A stretch of 55,533 bases of DNA from Bacteroidales bacterium (GTDB lineage Bacteria > Bacteroidota > Bacteroidia > Bacteroidales > UBA10428), in assembly GCA_035299085.1 (NCBI GenBank), contig DATGXG010000018.1, forward strand, positions 1 to 55,533. Reading direction: 5' to 3'. The notes under the pieces were generated by a model that was given only the letters and a program-made list of their open reading frames with translations, made no database searches and was not told where the DNA came from. The stretch's first letter is position 1; the number at the start of each line of letters is the position of its first letter. The translations under genes were made by a program, and so were the position numbers. Shown piece after piece: positions 8,980 through 16,857 of this stretch.

Positions 8980-9010
8980 AAAGAAAACCCCTGCGTTGGC
9001 TGCGCAGGGG
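8980..9010 (-). terminator. Rho-independent terminator of the MacAB-like operon
   Basis: CCCCTGCG (8988-8995) pairs perfectly with CGCAGGGG (9003-9010) around a 7-base loop. On the minus strand the stem is followed by TTTTCTTTTTCGG. It sits about 70 bases after the stop of the adaptor gene, the last gene of the minus-strand export operon. The rest of the 8795-9077 gap is AT-rich and shows no other feature. Confidence 0.85.
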
Positions 9011-9077
9011 TCTATCTAACCTAAATAACCTAAAAATAAACTAATGAAAGGAGAATCGTATATAATCGTTTGGATGT

Positions 9078-10205
9078 TTATCCCTGTGATGCTTCAGCAG
9101 GTTTCTTTTCTTCTTCCTGTTTTTGCTGACCCTTGATCTTGTCTTTCAGATCCAGTCCTTCTTTTACTTCGATATTCACACCATCAGATAACCCGGTTTT
9201 GATATACCGTTTTTCAAACATCTGTGGAGTCTTTTCAATTTCAACATAAGCCGAATCACCTTCTTTTTCGAATTTGATCAGGCTTTCAGGAACTACCATA
9301 ACACTGTCTTTCCTGTCGAGAACTATATCGGCATTGGCACTGTAACCTGCCCTTATAAAGGCATTATCCTTAAGTTTTACGTCTGCTTTAATTTCAAACT
9401 GGATGGCGCCGTTTTCCTCTTTCCCTTTAGGAGCAACATATTCAAGTGTGGCGTCATATTTTTCGTTTTCAATGGCGCCAATCGACAGGATCAGGGGCAT
9501 ACCGATTTTCAGCTTGCCCACTTCGGTTTCATCAACCTTTCCCTTAAAGATCATTTCACCCATGTCGGCCACGCTGGCAATTGTGGTGCCTTCATTGAAT
9601 GTATTCGATTCAATAACCGAATTACCCACTTCCACCGGTACATCGAGGACCATACCCTCAATTGTCGACCGGATCAGGGTATTGGTGGCTGCTCCCGATT
9701 TCTTTGAAACCCCTTCCTTAATAAGCTGGAGATTTGATTCGGCAGTCTCCTGCTCTTCCATGGCATTCATGTATTCAAGTTTGTATTTCTGGAATTCAGC
9801 CTCGGGGATTACACCTTCTTCATACACTTTTTTCTGGCGCTCATAAATCATTTTTGAATCTTCAAAATTGATCTTTGCTTTGTTAAGGCGCGATTCGGCA
9901 TTATTCAATTCAACCATATTCGGAATGATTTTTACCCTGGCGATCAGGTCTCCCTTTTTCACCTTATCACCGGCTTCTATGAATACTTCCTCGATGATTC
10001 CCGAAACCTGCGGTTTTATAAGAATTTCCTTGCGGGGAACGACAGATCCTGTGGCAACTGTTTTTTTAATTACATTGGAAATGAACGGTGATTTTATTTC
10101 AAAAACGACCGGTTTCTTTTTCGATTTCTGGTAAAGGAAGAACATGGTTCCGCCAATAGCGGCAATTACAATAACCAGGAGAAGAACTTTCAATACTTTT
10201 TTCAT
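9078..10205 (-). CDS. MacA/HlyD-type periplasmic adaptor of an ABC efflux system
   Basis: The 375-residue membrane fusion protein has an N-terminal membrane anchor (VLKVLLLVIVIAAIGGTMFFLYQ). It continues with a split lipoyl (barrel-sandwich) domain (ATGSVVPRKEILIKPQVSGIIEEV near residue 50-75), an alpha-hairpin coiled coil (about residues 95-155), a beta-barrel and a membrane-proximal domain. The C-terminus is Lys/Glu-rich (QQKQEEEKKPAEASQG). Such adaptors link an inner-membrane MacB-like transporter to an outer-membrane TolC channel; no TolC gene is in the window. It is the last gene of the operon ATPase-permease-permease-adaptor. Confidence 0.88.
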   Translation of the reverse strand: MKKVLKVLLLVIVIAAIGGTMFFLYQKSKKKPVVFEIKSPFISNVIKKTVATGSVVPRKEILIKPQVSGIIEEVFIEAGDKVKKGDLIARVKIIPNMVELNNAESRLNKAKINFEDSKMIYERQKKVYEEGVIPEAEFQKYKLEYMNAMEEQETAESNLQLIKEGVSKKSGAATNTLIRSTIEGMVLDVPVEVGNSVIESNTFNEGTTIASVADMGEMIFKGKVDETEVGKLKIGMPLILSIGAIENEKYDATLEYVAPKGKEENGAIQFEIKADVKLKDNAFIRAGYSANADIVLDRKDSVMVVPESLIKFEKEGDSAYVEIEKTPQMFEKRYIKTGLSDGVNIEVKEGLDLKDKIKGQQKQEEEKKPAEASQG

Positions 10206-10231
10206 GGATGTGCTTTTATATATTACTGTTA

Positions 10232-11497
10232 TTATTCTGCTCTCAAGGCTTCAACCGGCTTAATGCTCACCGCTTTCTTGGCCGGTATGAACCCGGCAAA
10301 AAGGCCGGCAAAAATGAGTACGATAAGGGCTGTAACTGCAATGCTGAAGTCAACCCCCGGATTTTTGAACATTTCGGATTCTCCGCCGGAATGGATCATC
10401 TGGTAATTGATGAATTCAAGAATTCCGACCCCGATCACCAGGCCAATCATGCCTGATATAGCTGTTAATGTTACTGATTCCATAAGTATTTGTCCTATTA
10501 TTTTCCATGGAGTGGCTCCGATTGACCGTTGTATGCCGATCTCCTTTGTGCGTTCCTTCACTACGATAAGCATGATGTTGCTCACGCCCACTACACCGGC
10601 GAACAGGGTGCCAATACCGACAATCCATATTAACACATTGATACCGGTAAACAGACCGGTCATCTGTTTGAATTCCTTTTCGAGGTTAACATGGCCGAAG
10701 GCCTGTTCATCCTCGGGTGCTATCTTATTCCTGTCGGCCAGGATGGTCATTACCTTCTTTTCAACATCCGAAACAGGTATTTTATCCTTTGCCGTAAAGG
10801 CTATAAAATGCACTTCGTCACCCATATTGTATGCAATCTGCAAAGAGGTAAAAGGAATAAAAATTGACTTCTCCTTGTCCCCTCCGAAGCTGATATTCTT
10901 GTTCCTGGGCTCAAAAACGCCGACAACCTGGAAATACACGCCTCTTATGCGGATGTATTGCCCAATCGGGTTTTCTGTTGAATCGAAAAGCTCACTCCTT
11001 ACCTGTTTGCCGATAACAGCCACCTTCCTGTTTTCGATTATATCAAGATCATTGATTTCGCGTCCCAAAAGCATGGTTACCGGATCAATCCGGAAGAACG
11101 CCGGGTAATCCCCGAAAATATCATAATTAGCTGTTTTGAGTCCCCTTACCACATTATTATCACCATTACCCGACCATGGCTGCAAACGGGGAGCCAGGTA
11201 ACCCATCTCAGGTACATTCTGTTTCAGGGCTTTCATGTCGGCATTGTTGAATAACCAGTTTCTTCCGCGTGGCAGGCCTTTATAAGGTATTGTGGTCTGG
11301 CGTGTCCACATGAACGCACTGTTCGTGGCAAAATCCTGGAATCCGTCGAATACCGAATTTCTAAGGCCATTACCCGATCCCATCATGATGATCAGCATCA
11401 GGATCCCCCAGAATACGCCGAAAGCGGTCATAAATGTGCGGAGCTTGTTGCTCTTCAGCGTGCTGTAAATTTCATTCCATCTGTCTCTGTCAAACAT
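10232..11497 (-). CDS. MacB-like ABC transporter permease (FtsX family), second copy
   Basis: The 421-residue permease has the standard MacB membrane layout: one N-terminal helix (LRTFMTAFGVFWGILMLIIMMG), a large periplasmic MacB_PCD domain (about residues 45-270) and three C-terminal helices, with the FtsX motif GVSNIMLIVVKERTKEIGIQ. It lacks its own ATPase domain, so it must use the separate ATPase at 12750. It shares its fold with, but clearly differs from, the neighbouring permease at 11509, so the pair can form a heterodimer. Both proteins begin MFD(R/L)D(R/K)W. Confidence 0.9.
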   Translation of the reverse strand: MFDRDRWNEIYSTLKSNKLRTFMTAFGVFWGILMLIIMMGSGNGLRNSVFDGFQDFATNSAFMWTRQTTIPYKGLPRGRNWLFNNADMKALKQNVPEMGYLAPRLQPWSGNGDNNVVRGLKTANYDIFGDYPAFFRIDPVTMLLGREINDLDIIENRKVAVIGKQVRSELFDSTENPIGQYIRIRGVYFQVVGVFEPRNKNISFGGDKEKSIFIPFTSLQIAYNMGDEVHFIAFTAKDKIPVSDVEKKVMTILADRNKIAPEDEQAFGHVNLEKEFKQMTGLFTGINVLIWIVGIGTLFAGVVGVSNIMLIVVKERTKEIGIQRSIGATPWKIIGQILMESVTLTAISGMIGLVIGVGILEFINYQMIHSGGESEMFKNPGVDFSIAVTALIVLIFAGLFAGFIPAKKAVSIKPVEALRAE

Positions 11498-11508
11498 GGC
11501 TGTAAGTT

Positions 11509-12738
11509 TTATTCATCACGCAAAGCAACAACAGGCCTGATCCGGGAAGCCCGCAATGAAGGCATAAGTCCCGCAATTGATCCGGCTATTATCAGTACCA
11601 GAGTTGAAATAACCGCAATTTTGAAATCCACTTCCGGATTCACGAAAAACTGGTTTTCGGGAATTATGGAAGATACAAGCGAAAGAGTTCCGACCCCGGC
11701 GATCAGTCCGATATACCCGGCAATAGCGGTAATAAACACCGATTCGAGCAGAATCATTCCGACTACCGAACCGGGTGTAGCGCCTATTGCCTTCCGTATA
11801 CCTATTTCCTTTGTACGCTCATTCACTACGATGATCATGATATTGCTGACGCCCACAATACCGGCAATGATTGTAAATGCCCCAATGATTGAAACAAAGA
11901 TCTGGATGGCCATAAAGAGGTTCGTGAACATTTTGTAATCTTTCAGCCTGTTATATATCCAGAGGGCATTCTGATCATTCTTATCAAACCGGTGTCTTTT
12001 GGCAAAGTCGGCACGGAGTTCCTGCTCGAATTTCTCACTTTCTTTTGCCGAAAGGTTGCTTATAATGGTAAGGTTATGTATTTCATTGGCTCCTCCCGAA
12101 ATCATCTGTGCTGTGGTTAGCGGCAGGTAAACGCGTGTTTCGTCGCGATCGGTTTTATCACTGAAAATGCCCACTACCATAAAGGGCACATTGTTTACCT
12201 TAATATATTCACCGATCGGATCTTTGCCGTCTTTAAACAGGGCTTTCTGAACTGGTCGACCGATAACAGCCACTTTACGGCGTTTCTGGATATCCACCTG
12301 GTTAACAAAACGACCTTCAACCATATTGGCGCTTTCCACATCCTGGTAATCGGGATGTACACAGATCAGGTCAAATACACCATATTCCTTTTTATATGAA
12401 ATAACCCTGTTCTGCCACATGTAGTATCTTCCGGATACCTTGTCCACACCGCGCATCCTGTCACGCACATACTGGTAATCCTCATTGGTGAACTTAATCT
12501 GCCTCCCGGCCTTGAGTCCCTCGTAAGCCTTGCTTGTGGTTCCGGGTCCGAACCAGATCGTATTCACAGCGTCCTGTTTAAACTGTGAATTAATGCCATT
12601 TTGCAGGCCTTTGCCCGATCCGAGCAGAATGATGAGCATAAAAATTCCCCACGCCACACTGAAACCGGTAAGGAAAGTCCTCATCCGGTTTTTATTGATG
12701 GTGCTGAGAATTTCCTGCCATTTATCAAGGTCAAACAT
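11509..12738 (-). CDS. MacB-like ABC transporter permease (FtsX family), first copy
   Basis: The 409-residue protein has the same architecture as its downstream partner: N-terminal helix (MRTFLTGFSVAWGIFMLIILLG), periplasmic domain, then the motif GVSNIMIIVVNERTKEIGIR and three terminal helices. Identity with the partner is highest in the membrane segments and lowest in the periplasmic domain, the part that would contact substrate and adaptor. It lies 11 bases from the ATPase stop. Confidence 0.9.
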   Translation of the reverse strand: MFDLDKWQEILSTINKNRMRTFLTGFSVAWGIFMLIILLGSGKGLQNGINSQFKQDAVNTIWFGPGTTSKAYEGLKAGRQIKFTNEDYQYVRDRMRGVDKVSGRYYMWQNRVISYKKEYGVFDLICVHPDYQDVESANMVEGRFVNQVDIQKRRKVAVIGRPVQKALFKDGKDPIGEYIKVNNVPFMVVGIFSDKTDRDETRVYLPLTTAQMISGGANEIHNLTIISNLSAKESEKFEQELRADFAKRHRFDKNDQNALWIYNRLKDYKMFTNLFMAIQIFVSIIGAFTIIAGIVGVSNIMIIVVNERTKEIGIRKAIGATPGSVVGMILLESVFITAIAGYIGLIAGVGTLSLVSSIIPENQFFVNPEVDFKIAVISTLVLIIAGSIAGLMPSLRASRIRPVVALRDE

Positions 12739-12749
12739 TTTCTGCTGAA

Positions 12750-13454
12750 TTAAAAGGATGAAACGGCCTTATATTCGTTCTTGTGATAGGTGATACACTC
12801 GATCAGTCCGTCCTTCAGTTTGATCGAACGCTGAGTCCTGAGTGCTATATCGTGTTCGTGGGTAACAATCAGAATGGTGATACCCTCGTCATTGATTTCC
12901 TGAAGCAGATCCATTACTTCCATTGAAGTCACTGAATCAAGAGCCCCGGTAGGCTCATCGGCCAGAATTACCTTTGGCTTTGAGATGAGCGCACGGGCGA
13001 TTGCAATACGCTGCTTCTGGCCACCGGAAAGTTCACTCGGAAGATGTGTCCACCAATCTTTTAATCCAACCCTGTCGAGGTATTCCATTGCAATCTGGTT
13101 CCTTTTTCTGCGGCTTACGCCCTGGTAATAAAGGGGAAGAGCCACATTTTCCATTGCATTCTTAAATGAAATCAGGTTGAAGCTCTGAAAAACAAAACCT
13201 ATTGTATGATTCCTTAAATGGGCAGCCTTTGTTTCATTAATATCATGGATAAACATCCCATTCAGGTAATATTCACCGGTATCATAGTTATCAAGTATAC
13301 CAAGCACATTAAGCAGGGTGGATTTCCCGGAACCTGATGCACCCATTATGGAAACCATTTCGCCTTGTTCAATTTCCATATTTATGCCTTTGAGCACATG
13401 TAACGAATTGCTTCCGGTGACATAAGATTTGTTAACGTTTTTAAGTTTTATCAT
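12750..13454 (-). CDS. ABC transporter ATPase of the LolD/MacB type
   Basis: The 234-residue protein contains Walker A GASGSGKS (residues 38-45), signature LSGGQKQR, Walker [13 protein letters not shown] and the H-loop VTHEHD. The overall sequence belongs to the lipoprotein/macrolide export subfamily. As first gene of the minus-strand operon it energises the two FtsX-type permeases downstream. I see no convincing TAnnTTTG promoter in the 262-base gap shared with the divergent sigma-factor gene. Confidence 0.93.
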   Translation of the reverse strand: MIKLKNVNKSYVTGSNSLHVLKGINMEIEQGEMVSIMGASGSGKSTLLNVLGILDNYDTGEYYLNGMFIHDINETKAAHLRNHTIGFVFQSFNLISFKNAMENVALPLYYQGVSRRKRNQIAMEYLDRVGLKDWWTHLPSELSGGQKQRIAIARALISKPKVILADEPTGALDSVTSMEVMDLLQEINDEGITILIVTHEHDIALRTQRSIKLKDGLIECITYHKNEYKAVSSF

Positions 13455-13695
13455 CGTGATTGAGCGGTTTAAGAAATTTTTAACAAAAAATATACCTTTT
13501 TACACAATATCCTTTTAAACAGAATCTTATCGAAAGTTTACACTGATTTTTAATGAGCAGGAATGTACACTTCTGAACATCGGGTGTACGAAAATGAACA
13601 ATTGAAAAATTCATTTAGTAAACGCAACCCTTTGACATATTATTTCATCTGTATATCAACATCACAAGATTAAGCGAACGAATGAATTTAAAACT

Positions 13696-13703
13696 TAATT
13701 TTG
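13696..13703 (+). promoter_or_regulatory. Possible -7 element before the sigma-factor gene
   Basis: TAATTTTG fits the TAnnTTTG consensus, but there is no TTG at the right distance upstream. If used, the mRNA would begin only a few bases before the GTG at 13717, giving an almost leaderless transcript. A TTGACA-like hexamer at 13632 is an alternative. The remainder of 13455-13695 shows nothing recognisable. Confidence 0.3.
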
Positions 13704-13716
13704 AGTTGTTCAAACT

Positions 13717-14274
13717 GTGTATTTGGTAGATCACTTACATAAGATTATCAGCGGGTGCCAGGAGAATGATCCCCGGGCACAGCGTGAATTGTATGACATG
13801 TTCAGAACAAAAATGTTCGGGACATGCCTGCGATATGCAGGTAATTATGAGGATGCACAGGATATTTTGCAGGAAGGATTTATTAAGGTTTTTGAAAAAA
13901 TTAACCAGTTTGCATTTAAAGGAGCGTTTGAGGGCTGGATCAGGCGAATCATGGTAAATACGGCGCTTGAGAAATACAGGGTTCATTACAGGCATATGGT
14001 TACTGAAGAAAATGCCGTAATGCCGGTAAATGAAGAATCCGAAGATATTACAGCCGAAATGGAAGCCCGTGAACTGGTGAACATCATTCAGGAACTGACA
14101 CCCCGTTACAGGGTTGTTTTCAACATGTATGCCCTGGATGGTTACTCGCATAAGGAAATCAGTGAAATGCTGAACATAAGTGAAGGCACTTCAAAATCGA
14201 ATCTTTCAAGAGCAAGGACTATCCTGCAGGAAAAAGTGAATAAGTATTATTTGAGAACGGTTCAAATGAAATGA
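13717..14274 (+). CDS. RNA polymerase sigma-70 family (ECF-type) sigma factor
   Basis: The 185-residue protein has sigma region 2 (LRYAGNYEDAQDILQEGFIK, residues 38-57) and region 4 (YSHKEISEMLNISEGTSKSN near 148-167) with no region 3, as in ECF sigma factors. The start is uncertain. GTG at 13717 is used here; TTG at 13723 is possible; no in-frame ATG precedes the conserved part. It is followed after 3 bases by the membrane-anchored barrel gene, in the place where an anti-sigma factor would normally lie. Confidence 0.88.
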   Translation: MYLVDHLHKIISGCQENDPRAQRELYDMFRTKMFGTCLRYAGNYEDAQDILQEGFIKVFEKINQFAFKGAFEGWIRRIMVNTALEKYRVHYRHMVTEENAVMPVNEESEDITAEMEARELVNIIQELTPRYRVVFNMYALDGYSHKEISEMLNISEGTSKSNLSRARTILQEKVNKYYLRTVQMK

Positions 14275-14277
14275 GCC

Positions 14278-15723
14278 ATGGACAACGATATGAATAAAAC
14301 AGACAGCTATTTCAGGGACAGGCTGGGCGGTTTTGAGCTGAGCCCTCCTGAATCAAGCTGGGAGATTATCAGCCGTAAGCTGGCTGAACGAAAAAAGAAA
14401 CGGATAATGATCCTTGTTTTCCGCATCGCGGCAGGAATGGCCATTCTACTGTCCACCGGACTGGGATATTACTGGATCACAATGAAGAACCAGCAACCGT
14501 TAATGAACCGGCAACTGACCCGGCAAATCCCGCCTGGGAAAAGCACCATGCCGGTAACCGTTGAAACTGAACGAACAGGTACATCATCTAACGCTCATCT
14601 TGAAAGTCCTGTTCCGGATAAATCAAACCCGGTTGCATTGTCAAAACGTATACCTAAAACCAGCTCAAAAACACAAGAAGCAGAACAATCACCATCAATT
14701 GCTGAAAACATAGCCGATAAGGCAACGAATTATGAAAATTCCGTTTCCGGGTCTGCAGTTAGTTTACCTGAAGAAATGCAAGCCATGGCATATCTGTCGC
14801 CCATTATGGGTTATGCTGTAGCTGGCTCTTCTGAAGATACAAAAAACGAAGACTTAGAAAATATCCGAACAATGACGCCGGAAGAAGCTGCGGCTTTATT
14901 AATGGCTGATTACAACGAAGGTTATACTGATGAAAAAGTGGCTGCCCGTCGAGAATGGATGCTGGGTAGCGAAATAGCACCGTTATATTCCGACAGGAAT
15001 ATTTCATCGGACAAATTGCAGTCCTCTAACATTGATGTCCTCAATAAAAATGAAAGCGGCCTTATAGCCTATGCCGGCGGATTCAGGGTATCATATTCCA
15101 AAGGCAAACGCCTTTCGGTACAATCAGGAATTTATTATTCACGATACGGTCAGCAGAAAAACAGCGTTGAGACGGTCAGTCTCGACAACAATGATGATAA
15201 CAGCCGGAATTTTATAGAGGTAAATAACTCCACCGGAACCATAAGCGGGGTAATCGATAACAAAAAATCACAGTCATATAACTCGGCGGGAAACATAACC
15301 GAAGAAGATAAAGGTGTATCCGAAGCACTCGTTTATCCCCTTGTCACGGGCACATCAAAGGATGTCACCCTGCAGCAGATATTTGATTATTTTGAAGTCC
15401 CGCTTATCATGAAGTACAAGATCATTGACCGGAAAATCGACTTCACGTTCACCGGCGGTATGGTGACCAATTTCCTTGTAGGCAATACGGTTCGTATGAT
15501 CTATGACGGATCTGAAACAACAATCGGCGAAACCAGTGATATTAACAGGATAAACTACCAGGGATCCGTAGGTTTAGGGCTGGAATACCCGGTTTCAAAG
15601 AATTTTGATTTTACCGTTGAACCCCGGTTCCGGTATTACCTGAATCCGATCGGCACGTCTTCGGATATTATCGTTCATCCTTTCTCCTTTGGCTTCTTTG
15701 CCGGGTTGAATTACAGGTTTTAA
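14278..15723 (+). CDS. Inner-membrane-anchored protein with C-terminal beta-barrel-like domain, sigma-linked
   Basis: This 481-residue protein has a cytoplasmic N-terminus of about 40 residues (DSYFRDRLGGFELSPPESSW) and one membrane segment near residues 43-62 (MILVFRIAAGMAILLSTGLG). A long Ser/Pro/Lys-rich periplasmic linker follows. The last 170 residues resemble a Bacteroidetes outer-membrane barrel (FFAGLNYRF terminus). The N-terminal part looks like the short sigma-binding segment of Bacteroidetes anti-sigma-like proteins. I infer a sensor that could hold the sigma factor at 13717, but no classical anti-sigma domain is visible. There is no cleavable signal peptide, which is odd for a barrel. 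Confidence 0.65.
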   Translation: MDNDMNKTDSYFRDRLGGFELSPPESSWEIISRKLAERKKKRIMILVFRIAAGMAILLSTGLGYYWITMKNQQPLMNRQLTRQIPPGKSTMPVTVETERTGTSSNAHLESPVPDKSNPVALSKRIPKTSSKTQEAEQSPSIAENIADKATNYENSVSGSAVSLPEEMQAMAYLSPIMGYAVAGSSEDTKNEDLENIRTMTPEEAAALLMADYNEGYTDEKVAARREWMLGSEIAPLYSDRNISSDKLQSSNIDVLNKNESGLIAYAGGFRVSYSKGKRLSVQSGIYYSRYGQQKNSVETVSLDNNDDNSRNFIEVNNSTGTISGVIDNKKSQSYNSAGNITEEDKGVSEALVYPLVTGTSKDVTLQQIFDYFEVPLIMKYKIIDRKIDFTFTGGMVTNFLVGNTVRMIYDGSETTIGETSDINRINYQGSVGLGLEYPVSKNFDFTVEPRFRYYLNPIGTSSDIIVHPFSFGFFAGLNYRF

Positions 15724-15766
15724 GATATATCCCTTTATTCACAGGTATTTCTGAAATAACACATTC

Positions 15767-15794
15767 GTAGAGACGCACGGCCGTGCGTCTCTAC
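15767..15794. repeat. 28-bp perfect palindrome
   Basis: GTAGAGACGCACGG is followed directly by its exact reverse complement. It lies in the 184-base gap after the barrel gene. No T-tract follows closely, so it may be a dispersed REP-like element rather than a terminator, although a transcript would fold into a very strong 14-bp stem. Confidence 0.8.
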
Positions 15795-15850
15795 ATGTTT
15801 ATATAAAAAATTTTAAGGTTACTGAAATAAAAACCGATTATCCTTTTAAC

Positions 15851-15858
15851 TAACTTTG
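15851..15858 (+). promoter_or_regulatory. Bacteroidetes -7 element for the transglycosylase-uvrA unit
   Basis: TAACTTTG matches TAnnTTTG and lies 50 bases before the transglycosylase ATG. No clear -33 TTG is found at the usual distance. Confidence 0.4.
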
Positions 15859-15907
15859 CGCTATTCCGTAAAAAAGGTTAGCACTATTATTTTTCACAGA
15901 GGGAGAT

Positions 15908-16852
15908 ATGTCAAAAGGAAGATTTACTTATTGGTGGAGACCTGTGTTATATGTAGCAGGAGCTTGTTGTATTATTGGAGTATTTGTAACTATACAGGGT
16001 TTTACCGGCAACGATGGCACGCCGGCATTACCCGACCGTATGCCGTCACTTACACAACCATTTAGTTTGCCTCATGAGCTTAAATTTGCCGGCGAAACCG
16101 TTCCGCTTGTCAATTTTGATACCCGTGAAAGCCTCGACAAAGAGATGCTTGTAAACGGTTACTGGCATTCTCGCACACTGATGGTTCTTAAAAAATCAAA
16201 ACGTTATTTCAAAACAATTGAACCGGTATTAAAAAAGTATGGAGTTCCCGACGATTTTAAATACCTGGCAATGGCTGAAAGCGGTTTTGAGAATGTGGTT
16301 TCACCGGCTAAAGCAGTCGGAGTTTGGCAATTGCTTGAATCAACCGCAAAAGAATATGGTCTTGAAGTGAATTCAGTAGTAGACGAACGATACGATTTGG
16401 AAAAATCGACCGAAGCGGCCTGTAAGTACCTTCTTCAAAGCTATAAGGAATTCGGCAGCTGGACAATGGCAGCAGCTACTTACAATGCAGGGCGCCAGGG
16501 CCTCGAGAACCAGATAGCCCGGCAGAAAACAAACAATTACTATGACCTGTTACTCAATGATGAAACGGCAAGGTATGTTTTCAGGCTTATTGCACATAAA
16601 CTCATAACCGAAAATCCTTCGGAATACGGTTTTCATCTCGAAGACAATGATTATTATCCCGTGATTTCGACACACCAGGTGGATGTGGATAAGGAAATAA
16701 AAAACATCACCGATTTTGCTGTCGAGAATTCTACGAATTACAAGATTATTAAGCAATTTAATCCCTGGCTCCGTGACAACTATCTTCCCGGCACTTCCGG
16801 AAAGATCTATCACATAAGGATACCGGATGAAGGGCAAAGGGTAATCCAGTAA
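15908..16852 (+). CDS. Lytic transglycosylase (SLT domain)
   Basis: The 314-residue protein is anchored by an N-terminal helix (VLYVAGACCIIGVFVTIQGF) and carries a periplasmic SLT domain. The catalytic Glu is E124 in MAESGFENVVSPAKAVG. It continues with VWQLLESTAKEYGL and the conserved AAATYNAGRQGL. It cleaves peptidoglycan between MurNAc and GlcNAc with 1,6-anhydro product formation. It resembles MltD-type catalytic domains but has no LysM repeats; about 80 residues follow the domain and are unassigned. uvrA follows after 5 bases. Confidence 0.9.
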   Translation: MSKGRFTYWWRPVLYVAGACCIIGVFVTIQGFTGNDGTPALPDRMPSLTQPFSLPHELKFAGETVPLVNFDTRESLDKEMLVNGYWHSRTLMVLKKSKRYFKTIEPVLKKYGVPDDFKYLAMAESGFENVVSPAKAVGVWQLLESTAKEYGLEVNSVVDERYDLEKSTEAACKYLLQSYKEFGSWTMAAATYNAGRQGLENQIARQKTNNYYDLLLNDETARYVFRLIAHKLITENPSEYGFHLEDNDYYPVISTHQVDVDKEIKNITDFAVENSTNYKIIKQFNPWLRDNYLPGTSGKIYHIRIPDEGQRVIQ

Positions 16853-16857
16853 CGAAA

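Noticed and set aside
10407..11108. 233-codon plus-strand frame antisense to the second permease
   Set aside because: The minus-strand permease has full family motifs; the antisense frame is Pro/Ile-rich without any recognisable domain.
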